Positions 1-10,600 of a DNA stretch of 64,000 bases are shown piece by piece. Origin of the DNA: Symbiodinium sp. CCMP2592. Lineage: Eukaryota; Sar; Dinophyceae; Suessiales; Symbiodiniaceae. Within the stretch, counting starts at the first letter, position 1. Each line of letters opens with the position of its first letter. The notes below the pieces were generated by a model. The model did not search any database. It saw only the letters and a list, made by a program, of their open reading frames with translations, and was not told the DNA's origin. The position numbers were made by a program, and so were the translations under genes. Location: contig CAJNDT010004569.1 of the NCBI GenBank assembly GCA_905221615.1, positions 1 through 64,000 of the forward strand. The letters are read 5' to 3'.

Positions 1-1041
1 CTTCCAGGCCGCCGCTGTCCCCGCCCCTTTTGCTGCTTTGAATGCTTGCTTGACTGCTGGTGGGTCCCGATATCCCCTACCGGGAGCCGGCTTAGTGTGG
101 TCTCTGGCAAGCTCCTCAACACGCTCCTGATTCAACACCCCGATTGCGGCAACCCCTCCTGTCCAAACCCTGGGTCTTGTGTCATGTCTCGGGAACTCTC
201 TCTTGCACTTGACTGCAAACACTGATTCACAAAGCTCATGATCCGTGCCAATGTACATGTGAGAATCCTCATGAATGCGCCATTCGCCAAACCGGAGATG
301 AGAGAAGGCCATGATGTCAATGCACTGCCCCTGCCTGCTGTGGTCCCTAGGCCTGCTGGTAGGAGTGGTGATCTGAGACTCGCTTGGAACCCCAATCTGT
401 AGCCCTCGTTCAACCAGGATCTTGTGGAGAATGCCCCCCTTACCTTCCTTTGGAACCGCGGTAACCCCTTCGTCGTCAGGCGACCAACTAAAGGGGGTGT
501 TGACATCACCGGCAAAGACGACTTTCATAGCTGTTCTCGGGAGCGCCTGGAAATGGTTGTGTACCTCATCTTCGAACTTGCTGACCGTCGACCCCGGTGT
601 GCAATGACAAGTGCCTAACCACAGCTCCAACTCGCCTTCGAGCATCCTGACTTTGAACCACGTACCCCTGTCTGTATGGACTTTGCGCAGAAGACACCAT
701 ACCCCTGCATCATACCATAGCCCGGTGCCTCGCCACTGGTCGGATGCCTGATGAGTGACTACCTTTCTGCCGGCCACCTCATGATAGCTCCACCCCGACT
801 TGCCACGCGGGACTTCCTGCAGCAGCACTAGTTCCGTCTTTTTGAACCCTCGCTGGAGCGCAGTCCGAATTGCCTTTGGCAGAGAGAAGAGGTCAGATCC
901 GCCGACATTCCAGCCCAACACCGAGAGATGACAACCTTGTAGAACATCTTCCCCCGGGGGTAGACCCTGTGAGCCCGAATCAGCGGGCCGCCCCTCATCG
1001 GCTTCCAGCGGTGGCGAGCCAGTGTCTGGCTCGGAAGAGGC
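1..1041 (-). pseudogene. LINE APE-type endonuclease domain, frameshifted
   Basis: Reading from 1041 downward in the ORF1 frame gives the order of an exonuclease-endonuclease-phosphatase fold: LGWNVGG (metal-site Asn), LVLLQEVP (metal-site Glu) and VVFAGDVNTP (GDxN motif). Near 492 one base is missing, CCCTTAG where CCC TTT AG would keep frame. The other frame then continues with QCIDIMAFS and IGTDHELC (the terminal DH motif) and stays open to base 1. All catalytic landmarks are present, so decay looks recent. The domain nicks target DNA in active LINEs. Confidence 0.7.
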
Positions 1042-2127
1042 TCAGTATTTGTGGTCCTGGAGATGCCCTTGAACAACTCCAAGGTCGGCTTCCACCCATC
1101 GAGCTAAGGTGCGCTCATCAATCCACGCGGCCCCCGCGCGAGTGGTGACCACCCGAGCGTCCCTAACATCTGGCGGCGCTTCACCCATGCCAGATAACTG
1201 GTCCTCGCGCAGCCAAGTGCGGCCTGTGGGGTACTCAACGTCCAAGTCCGGCATTCGGTTGACCGCACACCTCTGTACGACCTTCCTCACGGAGGAAGCC
1301 ACTGCCGCCCGACCCCTTTCCTGAGGGGACTTACTAAATGAAGTCCAGAGCGGCCGAACCGCCCCCTCGATGCTGACTTTGCTCTCGTTCACCGTCTGAA
1401 CCACCTCCATCATGCGGTCCCTGATCATTTCCTCGCTCTCCCCGGTGCGTAGTCGGAATTGGCATAGTGCAACTGATCGCCTCTGACCCGTACAGAAGGG
1501 CGCAGTGTCAAACCTCGAATCGAGCCCCAACGTGGTGAGCGCCTGCCCCAATTGATGTAGCAAAGTGGCTTTCCGCGTATTCTGTCCCCAGCCCCCAAAC
1601 ACCAGTGTGTGGCGTCTGTCCGGACCTGTAGAGGCAAACTCCGGAGGCTTTGACTCAACCCGAGCGACCCGGTCCGCGAGCTCCCGGAGCTGCCCTTGCA
1701 AGCCAGTGAAGTCCTCCCTCTGCGTTTGCACCGTGCTTTCCAAAGTCTGGAGTCGGATTGATTGCCTCTCCTCGAAAGCCTGAAGCGAGCTGTTGATCTG
1801 TGCCTGCTGGGCCTGCAACAGGGCAAAGCTTTGCTCTTGCAGGAGGGCTTTGATAGCATCCATGGTGACCCCGGCATCCGGTTGAACATTCTTGCTACGC
1901 TTGGAGGGACTGATGTTGTCCCCCTCACGGCCCATCTTGTTCTTGCCGCTCGCGACCTCATCCAAGTCCGCATCGGGCCCTTCCGGAACCCCGCCGGGAA
2001 GGGAGATGTGAATCCCTGCCCCCCCTGACATGTCAATGTCCCGAATCGACCCCGTCAGCAAGCTGGCGACCTTCCGGAGCACACCCCTGAAGCGGATGAT
2101 CGGGCACCGCGAGAACACGAGCCACAC
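1042..2127 (-). pseudogene. LINE ORF1-like segment with coiled coil
   Basis: A 361-codon stretch is open down to TGA at 1042. Residues about 90-165 are rich in Q, L and E, with heptad-like spacing, and look like a coiled coil. A Lys/Arg cluster (PSKRSK) precedes it. After the coiled coil comes a block starting RRHTLVFGGWG that resembles an RNA-binding fold segment in LINE first ORFs; that comparison is inference. The following endonuclease is in the same frame, so the TGA probably interrupts one longer protein. The true start is unknown. Confidence 0.6.
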
Positions 2128-2206
2128 CCAATGACCTTTTGGACCCTGGCAGCTACCTCACAGCGACCCCACGCACACGTTGAGCCTTGAGCCAGAGGGC
2201 TCGGCT

Positions 2207-2500
2207 CGGGATTAGGGTTTAGGGTTCTTGGGTTTCAGGGTTTAGGAGTTTAGGAGTTTAGGGTATCGGGATTAGGGTTTAGGGTTCTTGGGTTTCAGGG
2301 TTTAGGATTTAGGGTTTAGGGTATCGGGATTAGGGTTTAGGGTTCTTGGGTTTCAGGGTTTAGGAGTTTAGGAGTTTAGGGTATCGGGATTAGGGTTTAG
2401 GGTTCTTGGGTTTCAGGGTTTAGGATTTGGGGTTTAGGGTATCGGGATTAGGGTTTAGGGTTCTTGGGTTTCAGGGTTTAGGATTTTGAAGGGTTTAGGG
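2207..2500. repeat. Telomere-like minisatellite, about five units of 58-60 bp
   Basis: Units begin TCGGGATTAGGGTTTAGGG and contain GGTTCTTGGGTTTC. They start near 2207, 2267, 2325, 2385 and 2443. They differ by GGAGTTTAGG versus GGATTTAGGG segments, giving two length variants that alternate. The array is built from degenerate TTTAGGG words but is a higher-order repeat, not a telomere. Confidence 0.85.
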
Positions 2501-2722
2501 GTTAGGGCGTTTAGGAGCTTGAAGCCTTCAGGCCCTTTGAAGAGTCCTTGAAAGATATAGCTTCTTTCGGGCTTTCGGGATTGAGGACATGCGGCTCCAG
2601 GCGAAAACTTGAATCAACATGTTCATACTGTTGGAGCCTAGCGTCGGCGGTAACTTGTATAAGTCCTTCTTTATGTTGACAAACACCCTCAATGCAAGTA
2701 ACTCAAGTCAAGCAACACTTCA
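2501..2722. other. Short unique flank between minisatellite and retrotransposon
   Basis: About 220 bp of non-repetitive sequence. The minus strand is open for about 50 codons but shows no motif I recognise. The five bases next to the LTR (CTTCA, 2718-2722) do not match those on the far side of the element (AAAAA, 22567-22571). Confidence 0.4.
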
Positions 2723-3153
2723 TGCGTGGGGGATTGATCTCGACTAGGTTGCTGCTCTCCCCACCAGAGCTGTAATGAATGTAGGTGTGGCTGGCTTGCA
2801 CTCTCCTCAGACTGGACCCTGTCTCTCTTACACTTCCACGCGTGCAATCCTATGCAGGCAGAACCGGCGGCCGTTCCTTTTGCACTCACTGACGGCGGCG
2901 GTTCGTCTGTGCAACGGGATAGCTCTGATTGCTCAGGATAGAAGACACTTATAGCACTTAGCTATGGGCATTGACTTGAGCCAAACGTTGCGTGGGCGGT
3001 CACATAGAAAGGTAAAGATGAGGGACGCGTAGCGTGCCCCCTTAGAGTCGAGGGACGCGTAGCGTGCCCCCTTCGCTTGCACTTTACACGGTCTTGCTCA
3101 CAGCTCTTATAGTGACACCTTAGAACTTGACAAGGCATCGCAGTCCGTTCGCC
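2723..3153 (-). repeat. 3' LTR of the giant copia element
   Basis: Near-identical partner of 22136-22566. Differences read as T/A, G/A, A/C, G/T and C/T at single sites, plus the first base, which is G here and T in the other copy. It follows an unbroken run of eight G on the coding strand, as expected next to a polypurine tract. Confidence 0.93.
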
Positions 3154-3160
3154 CCCCCCA
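3152..3160 (-). promoter_or_regulatory. Polypurine tract next to the 3' LTR
   Basis: On the coding strand the sequence just upstream of the 3' LTR reads TGGGGGGGG. A purine run at this place primes plus-strand DNA synthesis in LTR retrotransposons. The run continues into the first LTR base, which may explain why the expected T is G in this copy. Confidence 0.6.
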
Positions 3161-3417
3161 TGAGTTGCGTCTCCGACGCTGCTCACCCGGAAGATGGCAC
3201 GATAGGACAACAGAAAATGTTCCGCCGCAACGTTGACATTGAAAATCAGAGCTTTGCATCCCAATTAGAAACGTTGTGACACTCATCTACGTCAGTAACG
3301 ATACCCTGAAATGGCAAACGAATCAGGCGTCACCGAAGAAAGAAGCATTCGCGATGGCATTCCATGGGCGAAGCTCAGAGGTCACGAACTGATAGGCGAG
3401 GAAGACCAAGCGTTGAT
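3154..3417 (-). other. 3' untranslated part of the retrotransposon
   Basis: Lies between the last accessory ORF and the polypurine tract. No coding signal or repeat is seen apart from the G run at its LTR end. Confidence 0.5.
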
Positions 3418-4656
3418 TCATCTCCATCTTCGCGTGGTCGCAGGATCGCGGTCCCAGGGCCGGAGGTTTTCCTCTGGATACTGTTTCCTTTGCTTTCCTT
3501 TGTCCTTGCCTTTGTTTCGGCCTTTGCCGGCGGTGTAGTCATAGTAGGTGTTGGCGTTCCAGCCTCCATGCTGTTCACCTCCGGTTCTCTCACGCCCTTT
3601 TGAAGGTCCCTTGGCCGAAGAAGCGCTTGCACGTTCCTCCGTAGTGACAGGCGTGTCCAGGATGGAAGTACCACCCGGAGGGAGATAGTCAGCGGCCGAA
3701 ATGTGGTGTAGGGCTTCAGTACGCTTGGTCGTCGGGTTTTGCTGTCTCTCAGCCTTGGATCTGTTCAATCTGTCCATGAAATGAGCAGGCATTTGCACAT
3801 TGTGGTCCACCAGCAATCCGATGGTCTGGACTGAATGATCGGAATGAGTCAGCAGGATACCGACGGGGTCGATGTACAAGAAGTCAACCGGTCCAGTTGG
3901 TGTTGGTCGTAGCACTGAGAATTGTTGGTGTCCCGTCACCATCGGAATCACCTCGCACAGGACGTTCAGGCAACAAAAGTGCATAGCCTTCACATCTTCA
4001 TCCCTGTTGCTTTTCAAGTACGTAGTAGGGTTGAAGTTGTCCCTGCCAATTCCCATCATGTTGGCTCCCCGTGTAATCAACGAAAGCATCTGATTCGTCC
4101 GGAAGCGCTTCAAAGTGTAAGTCCCGTTGGGATCATACTGCTTGAAGTTCTCAGGTTCCTTGGCAAAGCGAATGATTTCCTCATCAGTCACATCCCTGCT
4201 CACACCAGTCTCTCTGTCCACTACAGCCAATGATCCCCATTTTCCAAGCACATCATAACGTTGGCCAAGCGCGAAATTCTCCTTCATCTGAAACAACGGC
4301 ATAGTAGCCCACTTCGCGAAGCCTGACCAAGCCTTGTAGATGGTCCTGCATACCACGAAAGCCATATACGAAAGAGCGACCATGTTGGCGTCAATGCAAT
4401 GGGCATTTCGCTTCCCTGAGTAGTAGGATGGCTGCATGGCGGTACGTGCAAGTTGTAGCTCAGGATCGATGTTCAAAGACTGGCCGGTAATGAAGACGGG
4501 ACGACGTTCCTGTGCGATTGCTTCTGGAACTGCGTCATCAAAGTCCTCCCCAGGCTCGATGTCCATTTCTTCATCAGGTTCCTGTTCTGGATCGTCTTCC
4601 GCGATGACAGATGGTTCTGGGATTTCTTCAGGTTCCGCAACGGTCTCTACCTCCAT
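3418..4656 (-). CDS. 412-codon ORF, 3' continuation of the accessory protein
   Basis: In the same frame as the 2079-codon ORF and separated from it by TAG at 4669-4671 plus four codons. The Glu/Pro-rich composition runs straight through the stop (APE, stop, EQEAMEVE), so the TAG looks like a point mutation or a readthrough site in one protein of about 2500 residues. The middle part (CIDANMVALSYMAFVV onward) is folded-looking but unrecognised. The tail is Gly/Lys/Arg-rich (GKGRNKGKDKGKQRKQ) and could bind nucleic acid. It ends 265 bp before the 3' LTR. Confidence 0.6.
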   Translation of the reverse strand: MEVETVAEPEEIPEPSVIAEDDPEQEPDEEMDIEPGEDFDDAVPEAIAQERRPVFITGQSLNIDPELQLARTAMQPSYYSGKRNAHCIDANMVALSYMAFVVCRTIYKAWSGFAKWATMPLFQMKENFALGQRYDVLGKWGSLAVVDRETGVSRDVTDEEIIRFAKEPENFKQYDPNGTYTLKRFRTNQMLSLITRGANMMGIGRDNFNPTTYLKSNRDEDVKAMHFCCLNVLCEVIPMVTGHQQFSVLRPTPTGPVDFLYIDPVGILLTHSDHSVQTIGLLVDHNVQMPAHFMDRLNRSKAERQQNPTTKRTEALHHISAADYLPPGGTSILDTPVTTEERASASSAKGPSKGRERTGGEQHGGWNANTYYDYTAGKGRNKGKDKGKQRKQYPEENLRPWDRDPATTRRWR

Positions 4657-4668
4657 GGCTTCCTGCTC

Positions 4669-7600
4669 CTATTCGGGCGCCTCAGGCACTGCGGCTGCTG
4701 CGGCTTCCATTGTCTGAGCAATGAAGTCACTGGGGATCTCCGTAGGAGTCTCCCGTTGTGGAGAACCGTGGTAATATCCGCTAGAAACGAACTGTGACCA
4801 GCAAGACGTGCATCGGGAGAAGCATGCTGGAACGATGTTGTAGCATGCCGGGCACACCCTCATTCTCCTTCCATCCTCGTCTCTGCGTAGGTCTTCGGGT
4901 CGCCAATTCTTGATGACAAACTTGATCCCTTTGTCAATGTAGTGATGCCGAACCGTGTTCTCCCTGTGGGACTCCAGGACAGTCGTAAGGTCTCGAATGA
5001 TCTGCTCCTTGCTGGTGTCGTGGGGTCCAGGAGGCATCTCGCAGAGCAATTCCATGATCTTGCTCGGCGTTCGGTATCTCTCGAACTCAGGGAGCAATGG
5101 TGATGCATTGTAGTCCAACACCAGCTCTTTCTCCAACCGTTCATCGTAGATCTTTTCCACCAGAGCGAAAGAGTGTGTATCTTGAGGATCCGGGACGCAA
5201 AACCATACCTCCTTGACGAACTGGCACGGTATCGTTCGGCCAACGATCATGATGCCGCTGTCTGTGATACGTCCATCTTCTCGTGCAAGGTCCTGCGATG
5301 GGACATGGAGGACCGCCAGTGGCATGTGCTTGGCATCTCGTCCATGCACCAGCATCTTGGTCGTCGCGTTCCGGTGATCGAACGGTGCAAACACCCCCCA
5401 ATAGCTGTGGAGTCTGCCGCCTTGGTTGCCTCGAAATTGGCGCCTGTGGTCGAAGTCCCCGTCGGGGTCCTCCGAACCAGGCATGATGCCTTGCGTGACA
5501 ATGGAATCCAAGTTGCGACATGCTGTGGCGTGGAACGCTCCTCCGAGACGTTGCAAGAGGGTCATGGATGGAGATATTGCGAACCTGTTCTTGTCCAACT
5601 GAAGCAAATTGTTCTGGGGATCCGAGTGTGCAGAGTGCCCACTTGTAGCCCGAACTGCCCATGGCTTCACCCAGCCGTTGCAAACGTTCAGGTACCTCTG
5701 GCTGTGCCGGCAATGATCATTGTTCTGGATCTCCGTGATCTGGTCAGGAACCGATACCAACATGTTCGAACCTGCTGATCCAAGAGGTTCCGTGCCGGGG
5801 TCCTTCACTCTCACTCCCAGGAACTGCAACCGAATCTTGGCCTTATGGCGTTTCGTGGCTGCGAGCATGTTCCCTTGGAACAATAGCTGAAGTCTTTCAT
5901 TGTACACTCTCTTCCTCTGTTGCTCATCGGTCCTTGAGACCGCTTCGGTGATGCGTCTGCTGTCATGGGTCCGTAGTTGCTCATGCCTCACCAAGTCCTC
6001 GATCAGCACCCACCCTCCTTCATCACATCGAATGACGCTGCTGAATGCCACCTGGCACCTGTTGTCAAGCCATTCCGAGCCTGGGCGCCTGGCGATTCTG
6101 TGGCGCAAGTCAGATTGGATGCATGATAGCGCCCAATCCGCGTTCAGTCTGCGCTGACGGGTGATGTTGCGAAGGACCACTTCGTTCACGAGGTCCCACC
6201 GATTGTTGATGAAGCTTGCACCCTTGGTTGGGATCAGGTCGAGAATCCCGCACCGGATTGGCCTTCCGCCGCCGATGCATTCATAGCCTGCATTGGTGTA
6301 GCCCTGAGTGGTATCGTCAAAAGCAAAGCTAGGACGGTCTCCTCGTTGAGGTAGGCGTCGGTCGCGATGGTCCGAAAGCTGCTCAATGAGGTCCACCACC
6401 CGCTTGCTATTCTCTGGTCCTGATTCCTGCAGTGGTACGCCACAAGCATCATGTAGGCCCCGACGGTTTTCCACATCCGTGCAGAGATTGTGCTTGTTCT
6501 CATAACGGATCAAGACCACATCACCCCGTACGGCTTCGCCTCCGCGTCGCGGTCGGGCTTTGGCCTTGGGTCGTCGGTCCGAGGATGCAACACTCACATG
6601 GTATGTGGTGTCAACGTCCATTGGCTCAGCCTCTTGTGGAGGTACTCGACGAGGATATCGAAGAAGGCTTTCCTTGATGATCTGGATGCCTCGAAGTACC
6701 AGATCCCGGGTTGCAGAATTTTCCGTGCAATTGGACAGAGTGTGTAGATCACTGCCACAAGCGATACAGAACGTGAGGCGGTCATTTCCGACCGACATTT
6801 CGCCCTGAGCGAGCACTCCCACATAGTCCTGAAGCTGTGCGACAAATCCTTCACGAATCGCCTGCCTGGGATCAGGGCCTTCTGCACCTTGTTCTTCTTC
6901 GGGTTGCGCATCCACATCTACATCCTGTGCAGGTATTGGTGGAGCAACGGAGAACCCTGGATAGTCCGTGACGTTGTCAGCGGCCTGTGTCTCGTCGGTT
7001 CTCGCAATCTCTACGGGGTAGATATCACCATCGACGATCACTGTGAAATCAATCACGAGGTCAGCGGACATGTTGTTGACGATCTCAGCGACTGCTTCAT
7101 TCTTCTTGGGCGGTGTCCTTTTGCGCGGGGAGTCAACCGTCATCAGCTCGATAGCTTCGGCCGACGCGTAGCGGAAGAATGATCTTTCGATTCCCCTCGC
7201 GCACGCATTTGCTCCCTCAAGGCCACCCCAATTCGGAAAATGACTTGGGTGTCTCATTGCAATTGTAAGAAGCCCGAGCGCCAGCTCCACCGTGTCACCC
7301 AGGAGTTCCTCCTTGGGCAAGGCTGACCCTCTGTAGCATTCTTGGCGCTCTTCCGGAGTCAAAAGCATTCTCATGAAACCAGCGTAAGCGCAGTTCCCGG
7401 CATCGTAGTAGCAGATGTAGCATGTCTTGCCTTCGGAATCGTATCCTCTGTCCCATGCCAACTGTTTGGCCTTTCCCCATGCCGCGTACTCGATGGCCTG
7501 ACTGGCTGTGATTCGGAGACCACCGTAGTGAGAAACCGTCTTGCCAATTTCTTCGTAGACCACTTCCGCACAAGCTTTGAGGAACTCCTTGATGTCCATG

Positions 7601-10600
7601 CGAGGGTCCACAAATTGAAGCCTCAGGTCATAAAGGTGCTTTGCGCAAGCCAAGGTGTACTTCTGGGACGCGACCAAGTCATTGAAGGAGCCGATTTGAT
7701 GCTGCATCTTCAAGTCTGAAGTATGCGCGCACCCAATGCAGTGTCCAGGATACCCGTTTCCAGTCGGCTTGAAGAAGGCCTGTGCGTAGCACTCAGCCAA
7801 CTTCATCGCGTCACATCCAGGGCAATAGAACGTTCTCCCTTTGACATAACCGGTGTTCGGGGTCGCATAGGTGTCGATCCGGAACCAGTAGTGCCTGTTG
7901 TCGTAGTAGGCTTCGGGAACGGTCATGGCGATGTCAAAATCCTGCCAGGTGACTGTGGACGATTCAGCGACCGTGTCACCCTGGGCACCCGACCTGATCT
8001 GTTGCTGCTGTTCTCCCGTAAACCATGTCTGCGAAATCCTGGTGGACGTCTTGACTTCACTCTTGTCCTCACAAATCTCGACAAGCGACGGGTGAGCGAC
8101 TGAGTCGGCGCGGACAGTTTCGTCCCATGAGCGAACTTTCGATGCCTCAACAAAGCACGTGGATACCATCTTCTCGCAGAACAGCTGCTTCTCGTAGATA
8201 GCGAAGACCAATTTGAACCTGACCCGATTGTCCGGTGCTGGCACCTTTTCGGCTGACAGTGTATGCACGCCTGACGACGCATGTTTCATCTGGCTGTACA
8301 TTCTTGACCAAAACGAAGATCCATGAATCACCACGCATGCTCGGGCCCGCAACTCCAGTTCAATGTACATTCCCAGCGCGTGGAAACCGTTGAACAGAGA
8401 AGCTTTGTGCTGAAGGTAATTGCTAGCTGCTCCAACCAACCGTAAGTCGTGATTGATGTTGACAATTGGAGGGCGCGTGGTACGCTTCCCTGCCGCAATG
8501 ATAGGGTCAACGTACGTGATCTTGAGCTGTCGCTGCAAGTCAGTGCGAATTGCTGCTCCGTCTCCAACCTCACTCATCGGAAAGGACATGTTCTCGATGA
8601 GGATCGCTTGGAGAGACAGATGGTAATGCAATGTGACGGTTGCAAGCTGCTCTTCAGTCACGCCATCCAATGTCGCATTCACAGATTCCAACGATCCTTT
8701 TGTGACTTGGAAGTTGTAGTTGGCACCTGCGGTGATCGACGGGCTCACAATGTAGACCTCGCTCCATCCATGCATGCCGAGGTTCTCTCTCACCGTGTGC
8801 GTTGATCCCCTGGTCCTTGCAACCATGTCAAAGTCCTGGACGAGGATTGTGCACTGAGAGCGCATAGTCGCGGCATCCGGTTTGCCACCCATGCCCAAAC
8901 TATTGCGAAATCCATTCAGCGTGTTCATGGTGTTGATCCTTGCTTCTTCCGGAATTTCATCATTGTCGACAAGATCGCTGTCTGCCTCGATCATCACTGC
9001 CGAGGTAAGCATTGGAGGAGAAGGAAGATGCACGCATGATACCAATGCCAATGCATGGTACAGCCGTGAATACATTCGTAACCACACCTTTGTACTCAGC
9101 TTCACGTAGACCTTCAGGTTGAGACCCTTGTCATCATTTTGAGAGACGGAACGGATCCTTGCCAAATAGGTCACCAGTCTTCTGACGTAATGCTGAATCG
9201 GTGTGGTCCCCACGTCGTTGTTGGCCACAAACTTTGGCGTCTCATCAATGGTAGGTGGGTACTCGTCTTGATCACGGGTCGTCGTCAGCAAGATCGAGCG
9301 ACAGCCCTTCTCATCGATGTTGACATAATGGTACCAACTTTCCTGAGCGCCAGCGGGGATTGGAGCTTCCTCCCACGTCGGTTGCGATGGTTCCTCTTCC
9401 GGTTGCGAAGGCGATTGTTGTGGAGGAGGTGCCGCAGAAGATGACGACGCCGATGCCGTTGCCTCGTCCGTCCTTGCCCTCTTTGGTCCGTGGCTAGGGG
9501 TGGCTCGAGGTCCGGCAGCGGATCCTTGCGATTGTTCCGGCGTTCTTCCATGCTCAGGGTGCACGATTCCTTCAGGTTCGAGGTTGCTTGCCGTAGGCAT
9601 CGCAACTCTCCCCGTTGAGTATACCCAGCTAGGATGCCGTTGAAGGTTGGGCGGAAATAGGCCATCATCTTGCATAAGCGGATTTGGTGCCCTCATCTGT
9701 TGGAATTCCGCTTCCCATATGCCCAATGTGGCGCGTTTGGTAGAGCAGTCGACCACGTACCCAGATTCAACTTCGCATTGATTCCAGGTGTAGCCACGGA
9801 ACGCATCCGGCAATTGGAAACCGTTCTTGTCCTGAGCTGCACATACGGCATCCACATGGTACTTGAGGAAAGCATACGTGGTGTAGTCGGAATCAGGGAG
9901 CACGTCGTTAGACCATCTGTAATGCGGGAGTCCAGTTTGTGGATCGACCCATGATACGTAGGAATGAAGCACGTGGAGACAGACACTGAACGCCTGGAGT
10001 GAGTTCATCGCAAAGGCGAGCGGATGTACCATGCCTTGAGGCAATGTGCGCATCATCAAAGCCAGCTGGTGGACGTTGATTGGCGTAGCGCCATCGTTGC
10101 TCGCTGCGCATTCCTGGTTGTAGGTCCGAAGTCCATACCCAGTGTGCTTTGCGAACATGTACATCAGCTTGCACACCCTACATAACGTAGGATCTCCCAA
10201 CAAGTCGGATTGGTCAGGTGCTCTGCCTGACATGGGCAACTTGTGGTAGTAGTCCTGATTCACCGTATACCATTGTTGAATTCTCGTGTCTGTCACGGCC
10301 TGGTAGGGCGTCTCCACGGAGTTGATGAGAACGGCGAGATTGTAGTACACGTCCGCGCTGACGATGTTCCTGGTTGCAGTGTTCAAGTCGAACCGAACTT
10401 GTTTTCTTTCTTGTTCCAGTTCAACCACAGCCAACTTTGCATCATCGCGGATCACTTCCTCATCCACCATAAATATTGTGATGGCATGAAACTTCCCTCC
10501 GTAGTCAGCAACAATGTGTTTGAGACCTCCACCAAACTTGATGACCATGGCGAGTATCTCCCCATAGGGCTTGTCCATGTACTCCTCCGGGGCAGCAAAT

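Larger units (their letters stand above)
1..2127 (-). mobile_element. Degenerate LINE-type non-LTR retrotransposon, 5' part
   Basis: One minus-strand frame holds a coiled-coil ORF1-like segment followed by an apurinic-type endonuclease domain. This is the order seen at the 5' end of many LINEs. The reverse transcriptase would lie beyond the left window edge. The frame is broken by an in-frame TGA at 1042-1044 and by a one-base loss near 492, so this copy is dead. Its upstream end abuts a telomere-like minisatellite. I cannot assign a clade without the RT. Confidence 0.75.

Noticed and set aside
3001..3075. Direct repeats in the LTR as a CRISPR-like array
   Set aside because: Only two copies six bases apart, within an LTR. 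No CRISPR array exists in the window.
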